DNA of 6,589 nucleotides from Bacteroidota bacterium (GTDB taxonomy: Bacteria; Bacteroidota; Bacteroidia; Bacteroidales; JAAYUG01), in assembly GCA_021812865.1 (NCBI GenBank), contig JAKAMP010000167.1, positions 1-6,589 of the forward strand, read 5' to 3'. Position 1 is the first letter of the stretch. Every line of letters starts with the position of its first letter. The notes below the pieces were generated by a model. It was not told where the DNA came from. It searched no databases and saw only the letters and a list, made by a program, of their open reading frames with translations. Made by a program: the position numbers and the translations under genes. This document shows positions 1 through 5,915 of this stretch, piece by piece.

Positions 1-240
1 GAAACTGCAAAAGTTGCTGAAGAACTGAACCTCGATTCCATTACCGCTGCGCTGAATGGCGGTGAGGATTATGAACTTCTTTTCACCGTGTCACCGCAAG
101 ATTATGAAAAGGTGATCAAATCGGACAAGGTCAGGATCATTGGCCATATCGCTCCTGCAGAGGATGGTATGAACCTCATCGGCGCACAGGGAGAAATCAT
201 TCCGCTGAAGGCGCAGGGATGGAACGGGCTGTCACAATAG
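1..240 (+). CDS. thiL: Thiamine-monophosphate kinase ThiL, C-terminal fragment
   Basis: This is the last 79 codons of a gene that begins left of the window, in frame from base 1 and ending in TAG at 238-240. ThiL is a cytosolic kinase that phosphorylates thiamine monophosphate with ATP to give thiamine diphosphate, the last step of thiamine cofactor synthesis. The call rests on the segment GGEDYELLFTV at about residues 20-30 of the fragment, which matches the GEDYEL(L/C)FTV signature of the ThiL C-terminal domain, and on a closing GW motif (GWNGL) near the C-terminus. The N-terminal ATP and Mg-binding half lies outside, so catalytic completeness cannot be judged. It converges on lpxA, and an intrinsic terminator stands about 150 bases past its stop. 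A more distant member of the PurM/SelD/HypE-like superfamily is possible but less likely given the GGEDYELLFT match. Confidence 0.9.
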   Translation, partial: ETAKVAEELNLDSITAALNGGEDYELLFTVSPQDYEKVIKSDKVRIIGHIAPAEDGMNLIGAQGEIIPLKAQGWNGLSQ

Positions 241-250
241 CCACAACCTA

Positions 251-283
251 TAATTGCCGATTGATCTACTGTTTAATTGCCGA
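251..283. repeat. Two copies of a 10-bp direct repeat, 23-bp period
   Basis: TAATTGCCGA occurs at 251-260 and again, identical, at 274-283. The start-to-start distance is 23 bp, close to two helical turns. It lies just after the thiL stop in non-coding DNA. Such spacing can mark a tandem protein-binding site, but there is no recognisable promoter next to it on either strand, so it may be chance or a small duplication remnant. Confidence 0.4.
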
Positions 284-301
284 AACCACATGCTCTTTAA
301 C

Positions 302-318
302 CCAAATGACACATTTGG
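302..318. repeat. Perfect 7-bp inverted repeat (small hairpin) between thiL and lpxA
   Basis: CCAAATG at 302-308 and CATTTGG at 312-318 are exact reverse complements around the 3-base loop ACA. No T-run follows on either strand, so it is not a standard intrinsic terminator. It could stabilise the 3' end of read-through transcripts from either gene, or be an operator-like dyad. Function is unknown. Confidence 0.45.
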
Positions 319-392
319 AGCTTATAGAACCAATGCCAGTAATGTATAACCTGGCGATAAATCCGGATTACCTCACCTGTACAAACACAAAT

Positions 393-426
393 ATCCCTCC
401 TGCATGCAGGAAGGATCTCTTTTTTT
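393..426 (+). terminator. Intrinsic terminator after thiL, possibly bidirectional
   Basis: Arms 393-402 and 407-416 pair almost perfectly: ATCC, then CT against AA with one mismatch (C397/A412), then CCTG against CAGG. The loop is CATG. The stem is followed on the plus strand by CTCTTTTTTT (417-426), a strong U-tract. It would end transcripts from thiL. Read on the minus strand, the same stem is followed by the moderately T-rich ATTTGTGTTTGT, so it may also stop lpxA transcription arriving from the other side. The convergent gene layout fits a shared terminator. Confidence 0.8.
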
Positions 427-468
427 GTTGATTTCAATACTTTGAAGCAGGGCTGAAAATGCTGTGCT

Positions 469-1269
469 CTAATCTATTTCTTCATCTCCCACCCTGTCGA
501 AATACCCTTTGATGATCCCGCGCTTGGAGCCCTTGATAAACTGAAGGATTTCATTCCTTTCGGGGGTGTCTTTCAGTTCGGCCTCAATGGCAGCGATGGC
601 TTGGGTGCGATTCAGTCCTTTCTGGTAAATATACCGGTACACCTCTTTCAGTTCCTCAATCTTGTCGATGGTGAAGTTTCTGCGCCTGAGTCCAAGTGAA
701 TTGATCCCTGCATAGGAGAGCGGATCACGACCTGCTTTCACATAAGGAGGCACATCCTTCCCAACCTTGGAAGCGCCGCCTACAAAGGCATGCTGACCAA
801 TATTTACAAACTGGTGAACTCCGGTCATTCCTCCGATGATGGCAAAATCGCCCACATTCACTTCGCCGGCAATGCCTGTGGCGCTGGAAACGATAACATT
901 ATCGCCGAGGTTACAGTCATGCCCTATGTGCACGCACGACATGAGCAAACAGTTGCTGCCAACCACCGTTTTCATTCTCGATTTGGTACCCCTGTTCACG
1001 GTTACAAACTCGCGGATGGAGGTGTTATCGCCTATCTCTACTGTGGTTTGTTCTCCCTGGAACTTGAGGTCCTGGGGAATGCCACCAATTACCGCCCCAG
1101 GGAAGATGCGACAGTTCTTACCGATACGGGAACCATTCATGATCACAGCATTTGCGCCGATCCAGGTTCCTTCACCAATCACCACATCGGCCTCAATGGT
1201 AACAAAGGAATCGATTGTAACATTGGCCCCGATTTTAGCATCAGGATGTATATTAACGAATTGATTCAT
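469..1269 (-). CDS. lpxA: Acyl-ACP--UDP-N-acetylglucosamine O-acyltransferase LpxA
   Basis: LpxA transfers a (R)-3-hydroxyacyl chain from acyl carrier protein to the 3-OH of UDP-GlcNAc, the first step of lipid A synthesis, in the cytosol as a homotrimer. At 266 residues it is close to the E. coli enzyme (262). Residues 1 to about 185 form a left-handed beta-helix of hexapeptide repeats (IGANVTID, IGEGTWIG, VGDFAIIGG and others), and about 195-266 form the helical C-terminal domain. The segment CVHIGHDC contains H114 and H117, matching E. coli H122 and the catalytic H125. H152 in GVHQF matches H160. G165 sits at the position of E. coli G173, a residue known to help set acyl length; a glycine there leaves room for a long chain. 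The ATG at 1269 lies 11 bases after the lpxC-fabZ stop, with no clear Shine-Dalgarno, so it is very likely co-transcribed. It is the last gene of the cluster; no lpxB follows. Confidence 0.97.
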   Translation of the reverse strand: MNQFVNIHPDAKIGANVTIDSFVTIEADVVIGEGTWIGANAVIMNGSRIGKNCRIFPGAVIGGIPQDLKFQGEQTTVEIGDNTSIREFVTVNRGTKSRMKTVVGSNCLLMSCVHIGHDCNLGDNVIVSSATGIAGEVNVGDFAIIGGMTGVHQFVNIGQHAFVGGASKVGKDVPPYVKAGRDPLSYAGINSLGLRRRNFTIDKIEELKEVYRYIYQKGLNRTQAIAAIEAELKDTPERNEILQFIKGSKRGIIKGYFDRVGDEEID

Positions 1270-1280
1270 GCATCAGGGAT

Positions 1281-2708
1281 TTATTGTTTGTTATCAACAG
1301 CCTTCACAATCTGGGCAACCATATCGCCTTCCATAACCAGTGTTTCGCCCACAAATGCCTGTCCATACATGTGTACAAGTCCCCTGCGGATAGGCTCTAC
1401 CAGCTCAAGCTTGAAAACAAGGGTATCGCCGGGAACAACCTTCCGTTTAAACTTCACCTGTTCAATTTTCAGGAAGTAGGTAAGGTAATTCTCCGGATCA
1501 GGAACGGTCTTCAGGGCAAGTACGCCTCCCACCTGCGCCATGGCCTCAATCTGGAGCACACCCGGCATGAGCGGCTCGTCGGGAAAATGACCCACAAAGA
1601 ATCCCTCGTTCATGGTCACATTCTTTACGCCAATCACTGAAGTAGGCGAGAGTTCCATGATTTTATCAACCAGGAGGAAAGGAGGCCGGTGGGGTAACAG
1701 CTTCATGATGTCGTTCACATCGAGCAGCGGTTGTTTGTTCAGGTCTACCTGGGGCGCCTGGGGGCGAAGATTCTCTGCCTTGATCATCTTGCGGATGATC
1801 TTGCCCAGCTCGGTATTGGCATGATGTCCCGGACGGGTAGCCACCACTTTTGCCTTCAGCGGCATGCCAATGAGGCCGAGGTCGCCGATAAGGTCTAACA
1901 GCTTGTGGCGGGCCGGTTCGTTGGGGAAATGAATTTCAATATTGTTCAGCACGCCTTCGGGTTTCACATGCACCTTGGGCTTATTAAAGAGCTCAGCCAG
2001 TCGGTCAAGTTCAGGCTGATCCACCTTGCGGTCCATAATGATGATGGCATTATCCAGGTCGCCTCCTTTGATCATGTTATGTTTCAGGAGAAATTCCAGC
2101 TCGTGGAGGAACACAAAGGTGCGGCACATGGAGATTTCCCGTTCGAAATCGGTAATCGATTTCAGCGCAGCATACTGGTTTCCAAGCACCTTTGAATTAT
2201 AATCGATCATCAGGTCTACACTCAAGCGATCGTCAGGATAAAGAGTGATCTCAATGCCTTTCTCAGGCTCGGAATAAACGATTTTTTCCCTGGGTGTAAA
2301 ATATTTCTTCTCGGCGTTCTGTTCCACAATTCCAGCCTTGTGCAATACTTCAACAAAAAAGGTCGAACTGCCGTCCATAATAGGGGTTTCCGGTCCGTTC
2401 ACCTCGATCAGCACGTTGTCAACCCCAAGTCCCATAAGGGCTGCCATCACATGCTCAATGGTGGCCACTTTTACATCCTTCTCAACAATGGTAGTGCCTC
2501 TCGACGTTTCGGTAACATGCTCAACAAGGGCATGAACAAGGGGCTGCTCTTGCAAGTCAACCCGCTTGAAAACGATCCCGTGATTTTCCGAGGCCGGGTT
2601 AAAAGTGAGGGTAACCGTAACGCCGGTATGCAATCCCTTTCCACTCAGCGATACAGTTTTTCCAATGGTTTTCTGCTTTTCCAAAACATTAGGTTTAGGG
2701 TGAAACAT
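1281..2708 (-). CDS. lpxC/fabZ: Bifunctional UDP-3-O-acyl-GlcNAc deacetylase / 3-hydroxyacyl-ACP dehydratase (LpxC-FabZ fusion)
   Basis: This single 475-residue protein joins two enzymes. LpxC (about residues 13-310) is the zinc deacetylase for the committed step of lipid A synthesis. Its motifs are GKGLHTG (24-29), TIEH (zinc ligand H86, general base E85), MDGSS (111-115), HKLLD (zinc ligands H268 and D272) and PGH (H295, matching E. coli H265). A polar, proline-containing linker of roughly 18 residues (about 311-328) leads to FabZ (about 329-475), which dehydrates 3-hydroxyacyl-ACP in fatty acid elongation. FabZ shows LPHRPPFLLVD and the GHFP...PGVLQIEAMAQ block, with catalytic H374 and E388 spaced 14 apart as in E. 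coli H54/E68. Both active sites look intact. The fusion is known in Bacteroidota. The ATG at 2708 gives an N-terminal extension of about 12 residues over E. coli LpxC; a TTG at codon 9 is a weaker alternative start. It lies 89 bases after lpxD and 11 before lpxA. Confidence 0.97.
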   Translation of the reverse strand: MFHPKPNVLEKQKTIGKTVSLSGKGLHTGVTVTLTFNPASENHGIVFKRVDLQEQPLVHALVEHVTETSRGTTIVEKDVKVATIEHVMAALMGLGVDNVLIEVNGPETPIMDGSSTFFVEVLHKAGIVEQNAEKKYFTPREKIVYSEPEKGIEITLYPDDRLSVDLMIDYNSKVLGNQYAALKSITDFEREISMCRTFVFLHELEFLLKHNMIKGGDLDNAIIIMDRKVDQPELDRLAELFNKPKVHVKPEGVLNNIEIHFPNEPARHKLLDLIGDLGLIGMPLKAKVVATRPGHHANTELGKIIRKMIKAENLRPQAPQVDLNKQPLLDVNDIMKLLPHRPPFLLVDKIMELSPTSVIGVKNVTMNEGFFVGHFPDEPLMPGVLQIEAMAQVGGVLALKTVPDPENYLTYFLKIEQVKFKRKVVPGDTLVFKLELVEPIRRGLVHMYGQAFVGETLVMEGDMVAQIVKAVDNKQ

Positions 2709-2724
2709 TCAAATTTTAAGGGCG

Positions 2725-2752
2725 CAATATACAAAAATTCAGTAAATTTCAA
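2725..2752 (-). promoter_or_regulatory. Possible internal promoter for lpxC-fabZ-lpxA
   Basis: On the minus strand, TTG (2752-2750), an 18-base spacer and TATATTG (2731-2725), followed by CGCCC, resemble the Bacteroidota primary sigma promoter (TTG about 20 bases from TAnnTTTG). The -7 element is imperfect (two mismatches as an 8-mer). The 89-base lpxD-lpxC gap is the largest inside the cluster and is AT-rich, which makes an internal start plausible. The implied leader before the ATG would be only about ten bases. Confidence 0.3.
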
Positions 2753-2797
2753 TGTAAACCACCGCCCGACTACTGAGTACTATACTGATTAACAATT

Positions 2798-3844
2798 CTA
2801 TACAGGTTTTTCCCCTTTGAGTCGTTGCACTTCTTTTTCCAGCTCGATCAGTTTTGCTCTCATGTCAGGCAACTGGCGGTAAAGCACGTACAGTTTGCGG
2901 GATTCATTGATGTTATAAGCAGGGGATCCAAAAACAGTCTCACCGGCATTCTTGACATCTTTGGATACCCCACTTTGTGCCCCGATGGTGACTTTGTCTG
3001 CTATTTTGAGATGCCCCACGATGCCCACCTGTGCAGCGATCACGCAGTTATTCCCGATCTTTGTGCTTCCTGCTATCCCCGACTGTGCCGCCATCACAGT
3101 ATTTTCGCCAATGTCAACGTTGTGGGCAATCTGGATGAGATTGTCAATCTTGGCGCCTTTCCTGATGAAGGTCGATCCCATAGTTGCTCTGTCAACCGTA
3201 GTGTTGGCGCCGATTTCCACATTGTCCTCGAGTACCACGTTGCCCAACTGGGGAATTTTCTTGTATGTTCCATCATTCTGTGGGGCAAAGCCAAATCCGT
3301 CGGCACCGATCACCACACCGGAATGGATAATACAATTAGCGCCCACTTTGCACTCATGGTATATTTTTACCCCGGGATAAATAATGGTATTGTCCCCCAC
3401 CGTAACATTCTTTCCTATATACACCTGGGGAAAGATGCGGCAATTCTTTCCGACCACAGCGCCCTTTTCTACCATTGTGAAAGCGCCGATATACGTACCC
3501 TTGCCCACTTTCGCCCTCCATGAAACTCTCGAAGGCCATTCCCTTCCCTTCTTCTCAAATGTATAGGTATTATACAATTCAAGCAGGGAGGCAACGCTCT
3601 GGTACGCGTTTTCCACCCTGATCAGCGTGGCATCCACTTTCTGCTGGATGGCAAAACTGCGGTTCACCAGCACAATGGAAGCTTTCGTGGTGTACAGGTA
3701 TTTCTCATATTTTGGATTGGCAAGGAAACAAATGGTGCCTGGCTTCCCTTCCTCTATGCGGGCCAACTCGCTGACTGTGGCATCAGGGTTGCCTTCGATT
3801 TCACCTTTCAGGTATTCGGCTATGACTTTTGCTGATAGTTCCAT
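2798..3844 (-). CDS. lpxD: UDP-3-O-(3-hydroxyacyl)glucosamine N-acyltransferase LpxD
   Basis: LpxD adds the second (R)-3-hydroxyacyl chain, from ACP to the 2-amino group of UDP-3-O-acyl-GlcN made by LpxC. It acts in the cytosol as a trimer. The 348 residues show the usual three parts. The N-terminal uridine-binding domain covers about 1-100 ([19 protein letters not shown]). The hexapeptide beta-helix covers about 105-300. The C-terminal helix covers about 312-345 (LRxQL-type, with a heptad-like [12 protein letters not shown] that may form a coiled coil). The hallmark block ADGFGFAP...KIPQLG...[11 protein letters not shown] is at 181-220. Catalytic H241 lies in NLIQIAHN and H278 in VGHLKI; their 37-residue spacing equals E. 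coli H239/H276. The ATG at 3844 follows an A-rich stretch typical of Bacteroidota starts and lies 43 bases after the HD gene stop. No promoter is visible in that gap, so it is probably transcribed with the HD gene. Confidence 0.97.
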   Translation of the reverse strand: MELSAKVIAEYLKGEIEGNPDATVSELARIEEGKPGTICFLANPKYEKYLYTTKASIVLVNRSFAIQQKVDATLIRVENAYQSVASLLELYNTYTFEKKGREWPSRVSWRAKVGKGTYIGAFTMVEKGAVVGKNCRIFPQVYIGKNVTVGDNTIIYPGVKIYHECKVGANCIIHSGVVIGADGFGFAPQNDGTYKKIPQLGNVVLEDNVEIGANTTVDRATMGSTFIRKGAKIDNLIQIAHNVDIGENTVMAAQSGIAGSTKIGNNCVIAAQVGIVGHLKIADKVTIGAQSGVSKDVKNAGETVFGSPAYNINESRKLYVLYRQLPDMRAKLIELEKEVQRLKGEKPV

Positions 3845-3887
3845 GATTTGAGTTTTTATTATTGGTATGAGGTTACAGGGGTTCCCG

Positions 3888-5147
3888 TTATCTGGCTAAC
3901 TCCTTGGGGTAACATAAAAAATACTTGCGTACCTCTTTCGATAACACGGCAAGGTTCAGAATATCCGATGCTTCGGCAATGTCTTTGATGGTGCCGTCGC
4001 GGTATACAATTTTGATCCGTTCATCGGCCGTGCTGTACGTATTGTTTGCAATTGATTCGCTGAACACAAAATACTTGGTATCGGCCATGTCCAGTTTATA
4101 AAAAGCCTGTACTTCCTTTCGTAGTTCGCCGATCCTTTCTTCTTCGAAAGGATAATTCTGAAGTTGAATTTTGTACAGGTTCCGGTTAACAAAGTCGCTG
4201 CAAAGCATGGAAAGAACCTTGTCGCTGTGGTTAATCCACACCTTTGCCGAGACCAGGATATCATCATCATCGAGAAGTGTAAAATTCCTGATTATGCTTT
4301 CCCAGGCTGGATTTAGGTGGTCCTTTTCGATTCCTTCCGGAAAGCGGTTATATAGAAAGAATTCAAGTGAGGGAGTAGCAAACAGTTTCTCTCCCCGGGA
4401 GGCAAGTTCCATGGCTCTGCGCAACAACATCACAAGCAGGTATTCGGCAGAGAGTACCGATTTGTGAAGGTAAACCTGCCAGTACATCAGTCGCCTGGCG
4501 ATAAGGAATTTTTCAATGGAATATATTCCCTTGGCTTCAACTGCCAGCTCATCATCCACCACCTCTAACATTTTTATGATGCGGTCAGAACCAATCACCC
4601 CCTCGGTTACGCCGGTATAAAAACTATCGCGTTTCAGGTAATCGAGCCGGTCCATGTCAAGCTGGCTGGATACCAGTTGCCGCAGGAACTTTTTGGGATA
4701 AACATTGTGAAAGATATCCAGGGCCATGGAAAGTTTGCCCTTGAACTCCACATTCAGCTTTTCCATGATCACCGAAGAGAGCACCTCATGATTTATGTTC
4801 TCTATAAATCCCGATTCGAGCGTATGAGAGAATGGACCATGGCCAATATCATGCAGGAGAATAGCCACCGTAACTGCTTCGGCTTCCTCATCGGTAATCT
4901 CCATCCCCTTCGACCGAATAATGCCGATGGCTTGCCCCATCAGGTGTACGGCACCGAGGGCATGCTGAAACCGGGTATGAGTGGCACCAGGGTATACAAA
5001 ATGCGTTAATCCAAGCTGCTTGATCCTCCTGAGACGCTGAAACCAGGGATGCTCAATCAGATCAAAGATTAGTTCTCCCGGTATATTGATGAACCCGTGA
5101 ACAGGGTCATTGATAATTTTTCTTTTGTTCCTGGATTGACGATACAC
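3888..5147 (-). CDS. HD-domain phosphohydrolase (SAMHD1/YwfO-like putative dNTPase)
   Basis: This 419-residue protein has the metal-dependent HD domain in its N-terminal half. The order is [11 protein letters not shown] (10-20), RLRRIKQLG (38-46), [10 protein letters not shown] with metal ligand H62, [10 protein letters not shown] with ligands H99 and D100 plus H103 and H108, and [13 protein letters not shown] with ligand D164. This arrangement is that of SAMHD1 and bacterial YwfO-like proteins, which hydrolyse dNTPs to deoxynucleoside and triphosphate. The substrate here is inferred, not shown. The C-terminal half (about 210-419) is helical with a mixed tail and no second domain I can name. 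No signal peptide or membrane segment is seen, so it should be cytosolic. The start is GTG at 5147: an in-frame TAG lies four codons upstream, and no ATG occurs before the conserved IINDPVHG. It leads the lipid A cluster, 43 bases before lpxD, an arrangement also found in other Bacteroidota; its link to lipid A is unknown. Confidence 0.9.
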   Translation of the reverse strand: MYRQSRNKRKIINDPVHGFINIPGELIFDLIEHPWFQRLRRIKQLGLTHFVYPGATHTRFQHALGAVHLMGQAIGIIRSKGMEITDEEAEAVTVAILLHDIGHGPFSHTLESGFIENINHEVLSSVIMEKLNVEFKGKLSMALDIFHNVYPKKFLRQLVSSQLDMDRLDYLKRDSFYTGVTEGVIGSDRIIKMLEVVDDELAVEAKGIYSIEKFLIARRLMYWQVYLHKSVLSAEYLLVMLLRRAMELASRGEKLFATPSLEFFLYNRFPEGIEKDHLNPAWESIIRNFTLLDDDDILVSAKVWINHSDKVLSMLCSDFVNRNLYKIQLQNYPFEEERIGELRKEVQAFYKLDMADTKYFVFSESIANNTYSTADERIKIVYRDGTIKDIAEASDILNLAVLSKEVRKYFLCYPKELAR

Positions 5148-5180
5148 CTTTGCCTGCTAAATAGTCATTTTTTCACAGGG

Positions 5181-5211
5181 CAAATATCCGCAAAAAATAT
5201 GGATTCGGCAG
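5181..5211 (-). promoter_or_regulatory. Weak promoter candidate for the HD-lpxD cluster
   Basis: On the minus strand, GATATTTG (5188-5181) differs from TAnnTTTG at its first base only, and CTG (5211-5209) sits 20 bases upstream where TTG is expected. The implied leader to the GTG start would be about 25-30 bases. The match is partial, so this is a position to test rather than a firm call. Confidence 0.3.
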
Positions 5212-5352
5212 AAAACCGAAATGAAAATAATCCCTAATTATTTACCTGAAGTCGAAACCCAGAGCAAAATCATGAATGCTTTGCTTTAGTCCTGAAATTT
5301 CTTTCATTGCATCCATCTATATGGCCTTATTCTTAATTAATTATGAAAAATA

Positions 5353-5383
5353 TTGGCTGCATATCAATTTTTTATTACCTTTG
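5353..5383 (+). promoter_or_regulatory. Bacteroidota-type promoter of the rimP-nusA operon
   Basis: TTG at 5353-5355, a 20-base spacer and TACCTTTG at 5376-5383 match the Bacteroidota primary sigma consensus (-33 TTG, -7 TAnnTTTG) exactly. The DNA upstream is AT-rich. Transcription would start near 5389-5392, giving a leader of roughly 57 bases to the rimP ATG. Confidence 0.75.
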
Positions 5384-5406
5384 CGCCCGGTAGTAGTGTA
5401 TAGGTT

Positions 5407-5432
5407 TAGGGGACAGCGTCCCCTATTTTATT
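5407..5432 (+). terminator. Terminator-like hairpin in the rimP leader (possible attenuator)
   Basis: TAGGGGAC (5407-5414) and GTCCCCTA (5418-5425) form a perfect 8-bp stem with loop AGC, followed by TTTTATT (5426-5432). It sits about 15-20 bases after the predicted transcription start and ends 15 bases before the rimP ATG. On the minus strand no T-run follows, so it points toward rimP. The tail is shorter and less pure than in the thiL terminator, so partial termination or pausing is more likely than a full stop. Alternatives are a protein-binding hairpin or an mRNA-stabilising 5' structure. Confidence 0.6.
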
Positions 5433-5447
5433 ATGCATGATAGATAG

Positions 5448-5909
5448 ATGACAGATAAGTCGCAGATACTAAATATTGTAGAAGAATACGCCAAACAGCA
5501 TAGGTTGTTTGTAGTGGATGTATTGTTGAAGAAAGGGAATAGGATCGTGGTGTATATCGACAGCATGCAGGGGGTTACGATTGACCAGTGCGTGGATCTG
5601 TGCAGGCATATCGAAACGTTCATGAATCGTGACGAGGAAGATTTTGAACTCGAAGTGTCATCACCGGGGCTTGACCATCCCCTGATGCATCCGCTGCAAT
5701 ATGAAAAAAACGTTGGTAAGGAAGTAAGCGTTCTCACCGCCGACGGCACAAAATTTACCGGCAAACTTCTGGCTTACGACGGACAGTCGCTTACTCTGGA
5801 GGCCGAAAAGAAGATCAGGGAAGGGAAAAAGAACCACATTGAAACCATTCAGGAAAATATACTGATGGAGAACATCAGGCAAACCAAAATAATCGTGACA
5901 TTTAAATGA
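5448..5909 (+). CDS. rimP: Ribosome maturation factor RimP
   Basis: RimP is a small cytosolic factor that binds the free 30S subunit and is needed for its late assembly. The 153 residues match the family length (about 150). The N-terminal alpha/beta domain (about 1-82) contains FVVDVLLKKGNRIVVYID, with the expected acidic and basic pattern, and the family signature EVSSPGLDHPL at 69-79. The C-terminal SH3-like barrel (about 85-153) includes VGKEVSVLT, FTGKLLAYDGQSLTLE and a basic KKIREGKKNH loop. The ATG at 5448 is preceded directly by an in-frame TAG (5445-5447), which fixes the start. No Shine-Dalgarno sequence is visible. The nusA ATG follows 6 bases after the TGA, the conserved rimP-nusA pairing, and the two are surely one transcript. 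Confidence 0.95.
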   Translation: MTDKSQILNIVEEYAKQHRLFVVDVLLKKGNRIVVYIDSMQGVTIDQCVDLCRHIETFMNRDEEDFELEVSSPGLDHPLMHPLQYEKNVGKEVSVLTADGTKFTGKLLAYDGQSLTLEAEKKIREGKKNHIETIQENILMENIRQTKIIVTFK

Positions 5910-5915
5910 CAGCAA

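Larger units (their letters stand above)
5148..5447. other. Divergent control region between the HD gene and rimP
   Basis: This 300-base AT-rich stretch has no supported gene. It holds a weak minus-strand promoter candidate near 5181-5211, a run of AT-rich DNA (about 5325-5352) just upstream of the rimP promoter, the rimP promoter itself, and the rimP leader with its hairpin. A 6-bp dyad, AGCAAA (5263-5268) and TTTGCT (5280-5285), lies in the middle, and I cannot assign it a function. No tRNA-like fold was recognised. Confidence 0.7.

Noticed and set aside
219..431. A 70-codon plus-strand frame starting inside thiL
   Set aside because: It overlaps the thiL end in another frame and runs through the terminator stem and its T-run. 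Its sequence has no recognisable features, so it is not a credible gene.
790..1479. A 229-codon plus-strand open frame, antisense to lpxA and the end of lpxC-fabZ
   Set aside because: It lies fully opposite two intact, motif-complete genes, crosses their junction, and its translation shows no family resemblance. Codon bias of the real genes explains it.
2340..2792. A 150-codon plus-strand open frame over the 5' part of lpxC and the lpxD-lpxC gap
   Set aside because: It is antisense to conserved LpxC sequence, with no promoter or start signal on the plus strand and no recognised product.
1098..3440. The shared GKNCRIFP string in LpxA (residues 51-57 region) and LpxD (133-139 region) as a sign of recent gene conversion
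   Set aside because: LpxA and LpxD are old paralogous hexapeptide-repeat enzymes, and this turn is a common conserved coil in both. The surrounding sequence diverges, so shared ancestry and constraint are enough.
2825..3523. A 232-codon plus-strand open frame, antisense to lpxD
   Set aside because: It mirrors the hexapeptide-repeat coding of lpxD. The sense frame has every LpxD catalytic residue, and the antisense product is Cys/His-rich without a recognisable fold.
5204..5220. A 5-bp inverted repeat (TTCGG and CCGAA, 7-base loop) upstream of the HD gene
   Set aside because: The stem is too short to separate from chance, and it overlaps the spacer and -33 area of a weak promoter candidate without a known operator pattern.
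5221..5289. A 22-codon plus-strand frame in the divergent region
   Set aside because: It is short, lacks any start signal or upstream promoter, and shows nothing beyond what chance gives in AT-rich DNA.
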